From: an uncultured Reyranella sp.
Lineage (GTDB): Bacteria > Pseudomonadota > Alphaproteobacteria > Reyranellales > Reyranellaceae
Assembly: GCF_945957355.1 (NCBI RefSeq)
Contig: NZ_CAMFKM010000006.1
Coordinates: forward strand, 300,949-364,948
Length of the DNA: 64,000 nucleotides
Direction: 5' to 3'
Numbering within the stretch: the stretch's first letter is position 1; the number at the start of each line of letters is the position of its first letter. The position numbers and the translations under genes were made by a program. Shown piece after piece: positions 26,119 through 35,352 of this stretch. The notes under the pieces were generated by a model. It did no database searches and was not told where the DNA came from. It saw only the letters and a program-made list of their open reading frames with translations.

Positions 26119-27525
26119 ATGTCGCTCATCACGCCCGTTATCCTCGTCGGAGGCTCCGGCAAGCGCCTGTGGCCACTGTCGCGCGAGAGCATGCCCAAGC
26201 AGTTCGTGCCGCTTCTCGGCAAGCAGTCGACCTTCCAGCAGACACTCCTGCGCGTGTCCGACCGCAGCCTGTTCGGCAAGCCCGTGATCGCAACCAACGA
26301 CGCCTACCGCTTCATGTGCGAGAGCCAGGCGCGGGAGATCGGCGTCGAGATCGACATCCTGGTCGAGCCGTCGCGCCGCGACTCCGGTCCTGCCATGGCG
26401 GCCGCGGCCGCCTATACGCGCAGCCTGGGCGCCAAGGCCGTGCTGGCGCTGGCGTCGGACCACCTGGTGATCGGCGCCGATGAATTCCTCGCCGGCTGCC
26501 GCGAAGGGCTCGCCGCCGTGGAGAAAGGCGGCATCGTCACCTTCGGCATCCCGCCGACGGAGCCCAAGACCGACTACGGCTACATCCGTCCCGGCAGCGA
26601 GACGATCGGCCCTGTGATGAAGGTCGCCGCCTTCGTCGAGAAGCCCAATGCCCAGAAGGCGATGCAGTACATCGCCGAGGGCCTGCTGTGGAACAGCGGC
26701 AACTTCCTGTTCGCGCCCGACCTGCTGCTCTCGGAGATGAAGCGCTTCGAGCCGGCCATGGCCGCCGCCGCCGAAGAGGCTGTCGCCAAGGCGAGGAAGA
26801 CCGACTCGACGGTGTTCCTCGACGCCGCTGCCTTCGGCAAGGCGCCGGCCAAGTCGATCGACTATGCCGTGATGGAACGCACGGACAAGTGCTGGGTCGT
26901 GCCCGCCCGTTTCCGATGGTCCGACCTCGGCACCTGGGATGCGCTGCTCGATGTCGGCGATGCCGACAGCGCCGGCAACGTCACCGAAGGGCCGGTCGAG
27001 ATCGACCATGTGCGCAATTCCTACATCCGTTCGGACGGACCGCTGACTGCGGTGATCGGTGTCGAGGACGTCGTCGTGGTGTCGATGAACGACGCCGTTC
27101 TGGTCGGCCATCGCGACAACCTCCCGCGCCTCAAGGACGTGGTGCAGCGCATGTCTGACGGCAAGCACCGCGCCGCGACCGAGCATGCGGTGATGCATCG
27201 CCCGTGGGGCAGCTACCAGGACATCGACCGCGGCGAGCGGTTCCGCGCCAAGCGCCTGACGGTCAAGCCCGGCGGCAAGCTCAGCCTGCAGAGCCACAAT
27301 CGCCGCGCCGAACACTGGGTGGTCGTGAAAGGCATCGCCGAGGTCACGCTCGACGGCAAGGTCATGACGCTGCACGAGAACGAATCGACCTACATTCCGA
27401 TCGGTGGCGTCCATCGCCTCGCCAATCCGGGCACCGAGCTGCTGGAAGTGGTCGAGGTGCAGACCGGCGACTATGTCGAGGAAGACGACATCGTCCGCTA
27501 CGAGGACATCTACGCCAGGGTCTGA
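26119..27525 (+). CDS. manC: Mannose-1-phosphate guanylyltransferase/mannose-6-phosphate isomerase
   Basis: A 468-residue bifunctional type II PMI/GMP that makes GDP-mannose. The nucleotidyltransferase domain (1-290) begins with PVILVGGSGKRLWPLSR and PKQFVPLLG and contains FVEKPNAQKA and LWNSGNFLF. The C-terminal cupin isomerase domain (about 340-465) contains VKPGGKLSLQSHNRRAEHW and ESTYIPIGGVHRLANPG. It is the first gene of the polysaccharide locus and supplies its activated sugar, which agrees with the CslA-like synthases nearby. Two bases separate its stop from the amidinotransferase ATG. Confidence 0.95.
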   Translation: MSLITPVILVGGSGKRLWPLSRESMPKQFVPLLGKQSTFQQTLLRVSDRSLFGKPVIATNDAYRFMCESQAREIGVEIDILVEPSRRDSGPAMAAAAAYTRSLGAKAVLALASDHLVIGADEFLAGCREGLAAVEKGGIVTFGIPPTEPKTDYGYIRPGSETIGPVMKVAAFVEKPNAQKAMQYIAEGLLWNSGNFLFAPDLLLSEMKRFEPAMAAAAEEAVAKARKTDSTVFLDAAAFGKAPAKSIDYAVMERTDKCWVVPARFRWSDLGTWDALLDVGDADSAGNVTEGPVEIDHVRNSYIRSDGPLTAVIGVEDVVVVSMNDAVLVGHRDNLPRLKDVVQRMSDGKHRAATEHAVMHRPWGSYQDIDRGERFRAKRLTVKPGGKLSLQSHNRRAEHWVVVKGIAEVTLDGKVMTLHENESTYIPIGGVHRLANPGTELLEVVEVQTGDYVEEDDIVRYEDIYARV

Positions 27526-27527
27526 GC

Positions 27528-28490
27528 ATGCTGTTCGGCGTGCACCACGAGTGGGGCAAGCTACGCGAAGTGGTGATCGGCCTCTCCCCGGCCGAAGATT
27601 TTGTCGTCTTTCATGAAGAGTCCTGCCGCTGGCTGACGCCGGAGGGGCTCGAATTCAGTCGCGCCCATACCGGCAAGCGCCTGATCGACATCGACCCCGA
27701 ATGGGCGCTCCGCATCGAACGTCAGGTCGATGCGCTGGCCGAGTTCGTCGCCCGCGAGGGCGTCACTGTTCATCGTCCTCAGCGGCTGAAGGGCGAGGAG
27801 CGCACCTTCCTCGCGCCCAACGGCGAAGGCGCGCAGCTTTTTCCGCGCGACGCCGTGATCGTCGTCGGCAGGCACGTGATCGACGCCTCGCTGCGCCTGA
27901 AATGCCGCCAGCGCGAACGCTATGGCCTGCGACCGCTGATCCAGCACGCCGTGCTGGCAAAGGGTGCGCATTGGTCGAGCGTTCCGCTGGGCTCGCCCGG
28001 CTGCGTCGACGGCCCCTTCCTAGAGGGCGGCGACACGCTGCTCAACGGCCACGAGATCTATGTCGGCATCTCGGGCTGCGCTTCCGATCTCGCCGGCGCC
28101 GACTGGCTGCAGGCCCTGCTGGGCGACGCTTACCGCGTGATCCCGGTTGCCCTGAAGTCGCACGTCCTCCACCTCGACTGCGCAATGGCGCTGATCCAGC
28201 CCGGCCTGGTGATCCACTGCCCGCAGAAGCTGATCGACGGCCTGCCGATGTCGTTGCGCGACTGGGACAAGATCGAGGTTTCGCCCGAGGAAGCCACGCT
28301 CCTCGCGACCAACGGCCTCGTCCTCGAGCCGGGACGGGTCATCATCGATGCCGACAACCGGCGCGTCATCGACGAGCTGCGCCGGCGCAAGGTCGATGTC
28401 ATCCCGCTGCCCTTCGATGGCCCAATCCGGCTGGGCGGCGGATTGCGCTGTGCCCACCATCCGCTTCTGCGCGAGAGCGTGCTGAGTTAA
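27528..28490 (+). CDS. Amidinotransferase (glycine/inosamine amidinotransferase-like)
   Basis: A 320-residue protein of the guanidine-modifying (arginine deiminase/amidinotransferase) superfamily with a 5-bladed alpha/beta propeller fold. The catalytic set is visible: Asp169 in FLEGGDTLL, His215 and Asp217 in HVLHLDCAM, and nucleophile Cys308 in GGGLRCAHHPL. These enzymes move an amidino group from arginine to an amine, or hydrolyse guanidines. Start ATG 27528 lies two bases after manC, so it is co-transcribed with it. A role in adding an amidino group to an amino sugar or headgroup of the exported polymer is a guess from context. It ends in a 4-base overlap with the convergent GT2 gene. Confidence 0.85.
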   Translation: MLFGVHHEWGKLREVVIGLSPAEDFVVFHEESCRWLTPEGLEFSRAHTGKRLIDIDPEWALRIERQVDALAEFVAREGVTVHRPQRLKGEERTFLAPNGEGAQLFPRDAVIVVGRHVIDASLRLKCRQRERYGLRPLIQHAVLAKGAHWSSVPLGSPGCVDGPFLEGGDTLLNGHEIYVGISGCASDLAGADWLQALLGDAYRVIPVALKSHVLHLDCAMALIQPGLVIHCPQKLIDGLPMSLRDWDKIEVSPEEATLLATNGLVLEPGRVIIDADNRRVIDELRRRKVDVIPLPFDGPIRLGGGLRCAHHPLLRESVLS

Positions 28491-29785
28491 GTCCCGCGCT
28501 TGGGCGTGCGGTCGAACACGACCGGCTTGGGCTTGCTGAACATCTTCCGGAAGTGCACGCCGAACGAGCGGCCGACGGTTGCCACCTGGCCGCCCACGAA
28601 ACGCAAGAGCACCACGGCGAACTGGAGTGGCGGGATCTCGCCGCCGCGGATGAAGTTGTGCCCCGCGCGCAGGAAGGTCGTGGCGCAGACCAGCACCCAG
28701 GCGACCGTGACGAAAAACAGGGTCAGCAGCAACGGCACGAGTGACGGTGCCAGCAGGCCCGCCAGAAGTCCCGAGACGATACCGACCAGAAGCACCGGCT
28801 GGTTGAGCGCCATGCAGAGATGCAGCAGAGCTGCGAGCTTCGACGACAGGGTGATGTCCCGGCTCTTCAGGATTTCCGGGAACATGCGCATCGAGACGTG
28901 CCGGAACCCGTCCTGCCAGCGCTGCTGCTGGCGCAGCCAGGTCTTGGTGTCGGCCGGGAGCTCACCCGGCACACCGACACTGGTCAGAAACAGGGCGCGC
29001 CAGCCCTTCACCCAGCCGCGATAGGTGAGATCGAGATCCTCGGTGACGGTATCGCCCTTCCAGCCACCGCCGGCGTCAATGGCCGCGCGCTGCCAGATCC
29101 CGCAGGTGCCGTTGAAGGGCAGCGGATGGCCGGCCCAGCAGCGCGTCGCCTGCTCGATGCCGAGATGGGCGTCGAGCGTCACCATCTGCATCTCGGTCAG
29201 CGCATTCTCATGCGGATTGAGGAAGTCGAAGCGCGCCTGGACGAAGGCGGTCTTCGGCTCGGCGAAGAACGGCCGCATGCAGACGCGCAGGAAGTCGGCC
29301 GGCGGGATGTAGTCGACGTCGAAGATCGCGAAGAAATCGTACGGCGTCTGCTGCATCGCCTCGTGCAGCGCGCCGCCCTTGTAGCCGCTGCGGTCGGTAC
29401 GCTGGTACGCGACCACGTCGAAGCCCTTGGCCCGCAGCTCCGCCGCGACCTGGCGGACCATCTCCGCCGTCTCGTCGGTGCTGTCGTCGAGGAGCTGGAT
29501 GTGCAGCTTGTCGCGCGGCCAGTCGAGCGCCGCCGCCGCCTCGGCACCGCGGCGCACCACCGGCCCCTCGTTGAACGACGGGATCTGCACCACGACATGC
29601 GGCAGGTCGGCGTCGGCCGGCAGCGGGGTCGACAGCAGGATCTCCTCGCGACGCAGGCCGCTAGCCTTCAGGCGATGATGCAGCACCACCATGTAGAGCA
29701 GGCTGCCGATGAAGGCGGCAAGCAATACGCAGCAGACCGCGAACACGGCGCCGAACAGGAGAGCCAGGGTGGCGAGGATGGCCAT
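28487..29785 (-). CDS. GT2 polysaccharide synthase, CslA-like (copy 1)
   Basis: A 432-residue membrane-bound processive glycosyltransferase. An N-terminal membrane segment (about 10-38) precedes the GT-A domain with LLDDSTDET (about 98), IFDVDYIPP (the DxD, about 155), VTEDLDLTYR (TED) and QQQRW (QxxRW). Two or three C-terminal membrane segments follow. The FNGTCGIWQRAAI block with GGW is typical of the cellulose-synthase-like group that includes beta-mannan/glucomannan synthases. It is a paralogue of the next gene. GDP-mannose from ManC would be a fitting donor; this is inference. Confidence 0.85.
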   Translation of the reverse strand: MAILATLALLFGAVFAVCCVLLAAFIGSLLYMVVLHHRLKASGLRREEILLSTPLPADADLPHVVVQIPSFNEGPVVRRGAEAAAALDWPRDKLHIQLLDDSTDETAEMVRQVAAELRAKGFDVVAYQRTDRSGYKGGALHEAMQQTPYDFFAIFDVDYIPPADFLRVCMRPFFAEPKTAFVQARFDFLNPHENALTEMQMVTLDAHLGIEQATRCWAGHPLPFNGTCGIWQRAAIDAGGGWKGDTVTEDLDLTYRGWVKGWRALFLTSVGVPGELPADTKTWLRQQQRWQDGFRHVSMRMFPEILKSRDITLSSKLAALLHLCMALNQPVLLVGIVSGLLAGLLAPSLVPLLLTLFFVTVAWVLVCATTFLRAGHNFIRGGEIPPLQFAVVLLRFVGGQVATVGRSFGVHFRKMFSKPKPVVFDRTPKRGT

Positions 29786-29795
29786 CGACGCTGCC

Positions 29796-31040
29796 TCAGA
29801 CGCCCGTCTTGGGCGTGCGGTTGAACTCGGTCTTCTTGCCGAAGCCGGCGCTGACGATCGCGGTGGCGTTGGCGACGGCGAGATATACGATCAGTGCAGG
29901 CACGCTGGCAGCCGTGACCAAGTAGCGCGCCGTGCCGCCGCGCTTCAGGCGCTGGTAGGCGCCCCAGGTCATGCCGAACAGCACGGCCAGCATGCCGATC
30001 AGCCACAGCCAGAGGCCGAAGCTGAAAAGCCCCAGCAGCCGGCCATGGCCGACGATCGAGATGATCAGCGCCACGACGCCGACGACCAGCAGCGGGAAGA
30101 TGAGCTGTTGGGCGAGCGCCACGGTGGTGGTGAGCTTTGCCTCGGTCGGCCAGGCCGATTTCCAGATCGGCCCCAGGAGCTTGCGGGCGACCTGCACGAA
30201 GCCCTTCGACCAGCGGCTCTGCTGGGCGCTGAAATCCTCGACCTTCTGCGGCAGCTCGCCGACCACGTGGGTGTCCATCAGGAACACGCCGGTCCAGCCC
30301 TTCAGGTAGGTCCGCAGGACCAGGTCGAGATCTTCGGACAGCGTATCGTGCGACCAGCCGCCCGCCTCTTCGACGGCGGCGCGGCGCCAGATGCCGCCGG
30401 TGCCGTTGAACTGGAACGGCACGCCGCGCCGGGCGCGGACGTCCTGCTCCACGGCGAAGTGCGCGTCCTGCATGAGGCGCTGGGCGCGCGTCAGCCAGTT
30501 GCGCTCGCCGTTGCCCCACTCGATCCGGGTCTGCACGAAGGCGGCCCGCGGATTGGCCAGCATCGCGCTCATCGCCTGCTTCAGCCAGTCCGGCGGAGGC
30601 ACGAAATCGGCATCGAACACCGCAATGTAGGGCGCATCGTCGAGGGCGAGCCCCGCCGCCAGCGCCCCGGCCTTGAAGCCGCCGCGGTCGCTGCGACGGA
30701 CGTGATGGGCATCGATGCCGGCCTTGCGCAGGCGGGCGATGGCGTGGGCAGCGATATCCGACGTGATGTCGTTGCTGTCGTCGAGGAGCTGGATGGTGAG
30801 GCGGTCACGCGGCCAGTCGAGGGCGCCCATGGCGGCCATCGAGCGCTCCACCACCAGCGGCTCGTTATAGACTGGCACCTGCACCAGCACGCGCGGCAAC
30901 GTCTCTGGCAAAGACGGCGCCGGGCTCTCGTCGCGCGGCAGTTCGAACAACCAGTAGACCAGGTAGAGGAAATAGCCCGCGATGGCGAACTGTGCCGCGA
31001 GGCACAGGAACACGAGGAGGTCGATCAGGAAGAGCAGCAT
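29796..31040 (-). CDS. GT2 polysaccharide synthase, CslA-like (copy 2)
   Basis: A 414-residue paralogue of the downstream GT2 with the same order of motifs: LLDDSNDIT, VFDADFVPP, FNGTGGIWRRAAV, LSEDLDLVLR and QQSRWSKGF. Membrane segments lie at both ends. I chose ATG 31040 (MLLFLIDLLVFL), since the in-frame upstream extension is not protein-like. The pair is separated by ten bases and presumably arose by tandem duplication. The two may make one polymer as alternating or chain-start enzymes. The gene follows the ABC ATPase gene on the same strand with a 16-base gap. Confidence 0.85.
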   Translation of the reverse strand: MLLFLIDLLVFLCLAAQFAIAGYFLYLVYWLFELPRDESPAPSLPETLPRVLVQVPVYNEPLVVERSMAAMGALDWPRDRLTIQLLDDSNDITSDIAAHAIARLRKAGIDAHHVRRSDRGGFKAGALAAGLALDDAPYIAVFDADFVPPPDWLKQAMSAMLANPRAAFVQTRIEWGNGERNWLTRAQRLMQDAHFAVEQDVRARRGVPFQFNGTGGIWRRAAVEEAGGWSHDTLSEDLDLVLRTYLKGWTGVFLMDTHVVGELPQKVEDFSAQQSRWSKGFVQVARKLLGPIWKSAWPTEAKLTTTVALAQQLIFPLLVVGVVALIISIVGHGRLLGLFSFGLWLWLIGMLAVLFGMTWGAYQRLKRGGTARYLVTAASVPALIVYLAVANATAIVSAGFGKKTEFNRTPKTGV

Positions 31041-31056
31041 GCCGGGGCCGCCGCGC

Positions 31057-31773
31057 TCAATGGTAGTGAATGGGGACTTCGAAGCAGCGGCCGTCCTCGA
31101 TATGGAGGCGGCGCGAGGCAACGTCGAAGATGCGTTCGTCGTGGGTCGACAGGACCACGGCGCACTTGGCGCGCATCGAGAGATCCTTGAGCTGGTCGAC
31201 CACCAGCCGTCCCGACACGCGGTCGAGCGCCGAGGTCGGCTCGTCGGCGATGATGAGGTCGGGCAGGCCGATCATGGTGCGGGCGATGGCGACACGCTGC
31301 TGCTGGCCGCCCGACAGCTCGTCGGGCCAGGCCGATGCCTTGTCGCCGAGGCCGAGCAGGCCGAGCAGATGCCGTGCCCGCGGCTCGTCCCAGGCGGGGT
31401 CGGCGAGCGGCGTCGTCGACACGCCGGCGATCACGTTCTGCAAGGCCGTCAGCGAGGACAGGAGATTGCGCTTCTGGAACAGGAAGCGGATGCGGTTGCG
31501 CAGGACATCGAGGTCCGAACCGCCCAGACCCACGATATCGGTGCCAAGCAGCCGCAGCTTGCCCTCGGAGGGCTTGCGCATGGTCCCGAGGATGGTGAGC
31601 AGCGTCGTCTTGCCCGAGCCCGACGGGCCGGTGACGATCACCAGTTCGCCCTCGCGGACCTGCATGTTGATGTCGAACAGCACGTCCACCCGCTGCGGCC
31701 CCTCGCCATAGTGGTGATGAACGTCGACGGCCTCGACGACCGCCGGTCCGAACCCCTGTGCGTCGGCTGTCAT
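31057..31773 (-). CDS. ABC transporter ATP-binding protein (DevA/MacB/LolD-like)
   Basis: A 238-residue ATPase with Walker A GPSGSGKTT, Q-loop FLFQKRN, signature LSGGQQQR, Walker B DLIIADEP and switch His in STHDER. The subfamily is that of the FtsX-type exporters. It stands with a permease and a HlyD-like adaptor in the order adaptor-permease-ATPase (DevBCA), a tripartite arrangement that spans the envelope in Gram-negative bacteria and exports glycolipids, lipids or peptides. ATG 31773 begins two bases after the permease stop. Confidence 0.92.
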   Translation of the reverse strand: MTADAQGFGPAVVEAVDVHHHYGEGPQRVDVLFDINMQVREGELVIVTGPSGSGKTTLLTILGTMRKPSEGKLRLLGTDIVGLGGSDLDVLRNRIRFLFQKRNLLSSLTALQNVIAGVSTTPLADPAWDEPRARHLLGLLGLGDKASAWPDELSGGQQQRVAIARTMIGLPDLIIADEPTSALDRVSGRLVVDQLKDLSMRAKCAVVLSTHDERIFDVASRRLHIEDGRCFEVPIHYH

Positions 31774-31775
31774 GA

Positions 31776-33053
31776 TCACTCGAACAGCATGATCGGATCG
31801 ACCCGCCAGAGCCGCCGGATGGCGAACAGGCTGGAGACCAGGGTCATGATCAGGCACGCGATCAGGGCCACGACCATCTCGCGCAGGCCCATCGACATGC
31901 CGAGATGCATGGCCGCCTCCGTGGCGCCGTAGACGAAGCGCCCGAGCGTGAACGCCACGAGGAAGGCCGGCGTGATGATGGCGGCGCCGATCTGGGCGAT
32001 CATGAACAGAAAGAACCACCAGTCGTAGCCCAGACTCTTCAGGATGGCGTATTCGGGCAGGTAGAAGCGGATGATCTGGTACTGGGCATAGTAGATGAAG
32101 ACCATGCCGATCATCACGCCCATCACGAAGCCCAGGTCGGTGATGTAGCCGACCGGGGTCTCGCGCGACCAGTAGGTGCGCTCGCGCCTCTCGAAGTCGC
32201 GCAGGGTCACGACCTCGCCGCGTCCGGCCAGGGCGGTATTGAGCTCCTGGCGAACCTTTTCGACGTTGGAGCCCTTGGCGAGCTGGATCGCGATGAAGGC
32301 CGGCCGGTCCGACCACCATGAGCCGAACACTTCGGCCATCGTCTCCTCGGACATGATGATCGAGCCGTCGTTCAGCACGTTGGGGCCGAGCGCGAAGGAG
32401 CCGACCACGAAAAGCTGCCGCAGCAGGCCGCGCGTATCGGGCGGGCCAAGAACCTGGAACTCCGGCTTCCCGGGCCCCACCTGGTCGGCAAGATCACCGA
32501 AATACGGTCTCGACTCCCGGTCGTAGAGCAGCCGCCGGGCCTCGCGAAGGCGATAGAGGTTCTCGCGCAGACCGGGCACGTCGATGGCAGGCCGCTCCAC
32601 GTCGACGGCGTACCAGGCGATGCGGCGGCTTCCTTCCATGCCCTTGTGGGTGATCGACATGACGCCGAACCAGAAGGGCAGTGTATTCGTCACCGCCGGA
32701 TTGGCAGACAGGACGTCCATCATCGAAGCCGGCACTTCGGCATGAAGCTGCAGCGACTTGAAGCCGTAGGGAACCAGTACAAGGTCACCAACCACCGAGC
32801 GGTGAAGCCGGATGGCCGAGTCATAAACGGCGCGCTCGATGCCGAGCTGGGCGAAGATCACCAGCAGGCTCGCGGTGACGCCGGCGAGCGACAGAAGCGT
32901 GCTGGTCCGCTGCCGCTTGAGCTGCTGGGAGCCCAGCGGCATGCGCGTGGCGGTGACCGCTGCCGCCCGCAGCCGCGCCAGCGAGAAGCCCGTCCACCAG
33001 TTGAACCAGCGCCGCGGCCGCAGCGGCGGATTGCCTGGCAGCGTGACAGCCAT
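31776..33053 (-). CDS. FtsX-type ABC permease (DevC-like)
   Basis: A 425-residue permease. It has an N-terminal membrane helix (about 58-80), a large periplasmic domain (about 80-280) and three C-terminal helices (around 290-420), the MacB/DevC layout. Motifs include ILKSLGYDWWFFLFMI and the terminal FAIRRLWRVDPIMLFE, which is typical of this family. It overlaps the adaptor gene by one base. It couples the cytoplasmic ATPase to the periplasmic adaptor. The substrate is unknown, likely a lipid-linked or glycan product of this locus. Confidence 0.9.
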   Translation of the reverse strand: MAVTLPGNPPLRPRRWFNWWTGFSLARLRAAAVTATRMPLGSQQLKRQRTSTLLSLAGVTASLLVIFAQLGIERAVYDSAIRLHRSVVGDLVLVPYGFKSLQLHAEVPASMMDVLSANPAVTNTLPFWFGVMSITHKGMEGSRRIAWYAVDVERPAIDVPGLRENLYRLREARRLLYDRESRPYFGDLADQVGPGKPEFQVLGPPDTRGLLRQLFVVGSFALGPNVLNDGSIIMSEETMAEVFGSWWSDRPAFIAIQLAKGSNVEKVRQELNTALAGRGEVVTLRDFERRERTYWSRETPVGYITDLGFVMGVMIGMVFIYYAQYQIIRFYLPEYAILKSLGYDWWFFLFMIAQIGAAIITPAFLVAFTLGRFVYGATEAAMHLGMSMGLREMVVALIACLIMTLVSSLFAIRRLWRVDPIMLFE

Positions 33054-34051
33054 CAGAGAAAGGTGACGCGCGTCTCGCGGCCCAGGACCTGGGGCATGCT
33101 GGACGGGTCGTCGAGCTGGATCTCGACCTGAACCACGCGCGCGTCGGTGGAGGAGCCGCCATCGGGCTCCATGCGCTGCATGCGCTTTACCGTCGGCGCG
33201 ACGCGGGAGATCGTGCCCATGTAAACGGTCGGACTGCCGCGAAAGGTCACCTCGACCTTGCCACCGGTCGCGATGCGGCCGACATTCAGTTCGTCCACGT
33301 CGGCGAGCACACGCAGTTGCGACAGGTCGACGATCTTCGCGATGCCGTTCTGGGACACGCGCTCGCCCTGGCGCGAATAGATCTGAATGACGATGCCGTC
33401 GAGCGGCGAACGCACCAGCGCCTGCTCGCGCGTATTCCGGGCATTGTCCAGCTTGGCCTTGATGATGGAAATATCCGTGTCGATCTGCTGCAGGTCGGTC
33501 TGCAGCGTCTCCTTCATGACACGCAGCTTGGCCTGCTCCCGCTCGAGACTCTGCTGGGAAATGCTCTGTTCGAGTTGCTTCTGGTCCGGCGGCTTGCCGG
33601 AACGCTGCATCTCGAGGTTCTTGAGCTTGACCTCTTCGGCCGCCGACTTGACCATGACTTCCTGCATGGCGATCTCGGCCATGCGGTAGCCACTGACCAT
33701 CGCCTCGCGGGCGCGCTCTGTCTTCGCAAGCTCCGCCTCCGACGTGCGAACGGCAATGTCGGCCTTGGGATAGTTCGACAGGACAGCGATGACTTCGTCG
33801 CGCTTGACCTTCTGGCCGTCGGTAACCCGAAGCTCGATCAGCACACCGCCGCCAGCCGGGTCACCGGCAATGAGGGCCGTGCCCGCAGGCGCGTCCGTGT
33901 AGCCGCGCGAAATCAGCGGCGGCAACGGACGGGGACCATCCTGGGCACTGCTGGTCTGCCGGCTGGGCGTCATCCACAGGACCAAGGCCGCGCCGACGAG
34001 CAGCGCGACCAGTCCTGCGGCGCTCCAAGTGAACTTTCTTACCTGCGCCAT
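33053..34051 (-). CDS. HlyD/DevB-like membrane-fusion adaptor
   Basis: A 332-residue periplasmic adaptor. One N-terminal membrane anchor (about 10-30) is followed by a half-motif (ELRVTDGQKVKRDEVIAVL), a long coiled-coil hairpin (about 100-200), and the second lipoyl half (VRSPLDGIVIQIYSRQGERV) with a beta-barrel segment. It is the first gene of the adaptor-permease-ATPase trio. Such adaptors join an FtsX-type ABC transporter to an outer-membrane channel such as TolC, which is not encoded in this window. Confidence 0.9.
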   Translation of the reverse strand: MAQVRKFTWSAAGLVALLVGAALVLWMTPSRQTSSAQDGPRPLPPLISRGYTDAPAGTALIAGDPAGGGVLIELRVTDGQKVKRDEVIAVLSNYPKADIAVRTSEAELAKTERAREAMVSGYRMAEIAMQEVMVKSAAEEVKLKNLEMQRSGKPPDQKQLEQSISQQSLEREQAKLRVMKETLQTDLQQIDTDISIIKAKLDNARNTREQALVRSPLDGIVIQIYSRQGERVSQNGIAKIVDLSQLRVLADVDELNVGRIATGGKVEVTFRGSPTVYMGTISRVAPTVKRMQRMEPDGGSSTDARVVQVEIQLDDPSSMPQVLGRETRVTFL

Positions 34052-34106
34052 AACAAATAGTACCAGAAAACCCTTGGGGACGCTGCCCCTAGTTGAAGGT
34101 TCGGCG

Positions 34107-35261
34107 TCAGAAGCCGGTCGTCAGAACATTGCCGCGCGCCACGCCCACGATCGAGAAGGTGCGATAGAGTGATGTCAAAATCTTGTCGTACTCGTAGAGC
34201 GGGGCGTTCGTGATGTAGACGACGTCTTTCGGCAGCACCGGAAACTGCTGCGCAATGAAAATGGACACTGGCTGATAAAGGTCAAGGCGGAAAACCCGCC
34301 CCCGGGCCGTGGGATTATTCTGCAAATCCCCCATTCTGAACACATAAACGCCCGTTTTATTCGCGCGAGTATCGTTCAGGCCTCCGACCGTCCCCATTGC
34401 CTCGAGCAGGCTGATGGAGTGCTTGGACATGTCGACGTTGCCCGCCTTCACGACGGCGCCCAGGACGGTGAATACGCGCGGATTGGGGCGCACCACGATC
34501 TCGTCGTTCTTCTGGAGGCCGATATCGCCGCCGGCAAGCAGATCGGAATACTGCGACTGCAGGATGATCTGGCCGTTGCGGCGAACGACGACCTCAAACT
34601 GATTGGCACCCACGCCGTTGGGGGCCTGCCCGCCGATGCCGGCCGGACCGCCGGCCTTGTTGATCGCCTCCACCACCGAGCGCACTCCCTCGAGCAGAGA
34701 GATTCGCCCGGGGTTCCTGACGTCGCCCGATACCATCACGGTGTGGGTCCGGTCGGCGACGAATTCGACGATGACCTGCGGATCCTGCGCCTTGCCGGAA
34801 GCTGCCACCTGCTGGGCGATCTTCTTCTCGATCTGGCCGAGATCGAGCCCCGCCACCTTGATCGTGCCGACGAACGGCACGTTGACGGTTCCGTCATCGG
34901 TGACCCGCTGGACGCCGAAGTCGGCTCCCGGCCGCTGGATCGTCGGGAAGATGCTACCCTCGTAAGGCTCGAAGATGCGCACCTTGATGGCGTCGCCGGG
35001 CGCCACGGCGACCCGGCCGCCGGCGGGAAGATTGCTCACCACCGAGGGACGGTCGACGGGAGGGGGCTGGCGGTAATTGGCAATGGTCGTCGGCGTGAGG
35101 TCGATCACGTCGAAAGGCAAGGCATCGGTCGTGGTCGTGGCCGCGCCCCCCATCCAGGGTCCGTCGCCAGGCATCGCGGTGCAGGCCGCCAAGCCAACAA
35201 CCAGGCCGAGGACAATGGCGGTAGGTCGCGCGGCGGCGCGCAGCCAGCTCCAGATTGTCAA
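34107..35261 (-). CDS. Polysaccharide export outer-membrane lipoprotein (Wza/KpsD family)
   Basis: About 384 residues. From TTG 35261 (GGAG about eight bases upstream) the protein starts with a compact lipoprotein signal whose lipobox is GLAAC. GTG 35336 gives a 25-residue longer and less typical N terminus. The Poly_export domain has AVAPGDAIKVRIFEP and VNVPFVGTIKVAGLDL. Two SLBB domains follow (VMVSGDVRNPGRISLLEG and VLGAVVKAGNVDMSKHSISLLE). It should form the outer-membrane exit for the polymer exported by the KpsMT-like transporter encoded further upstream in the same direction. Confidence 0.92.
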   Translation of the reverse strand: MTIWSWLRAAARPTAIVLGLVVGLAACTAMPGDGPWMGGAATTTTDALPFDVIDLTPTTIANYRQPPPVDRPSVVSNLPAGGRVAVAPGDAIKVRIFEPYEGSIFPTIQRPGADFGVQRVTDDGTVNVPFVGTIKVAGLDLGQIEKKIAQQVAASGKAQDPQVIVEFVADRTHTVMVSGDVRNPGRISLLEGVRSVVEAINKAGGPAGIGGQAPNGVGANQFEVVVRRNGQIILQSQYSDLLAGGDIGLQKNDEIVVRPNPRVFTVLGAVVKAGNVDMSKHSISLLEAMGTVGGLNDTRANKTGVYVFRMGDLQNNPTARGRVFRLDLYQPVSIFIAQQFPVLPKDVVYITNAPLYEYDKILTSLYRTFSIVGVARGNVLTTGF

Positions 35262-35352
35262 ATCCCGATCTCCGTCCGGAACTGTCGCGATCGATGCCGC
35301 GCCTCGTCCCAACTCATTGATACTTCGATACTTCACTCAGCCCAAGCTGTAG

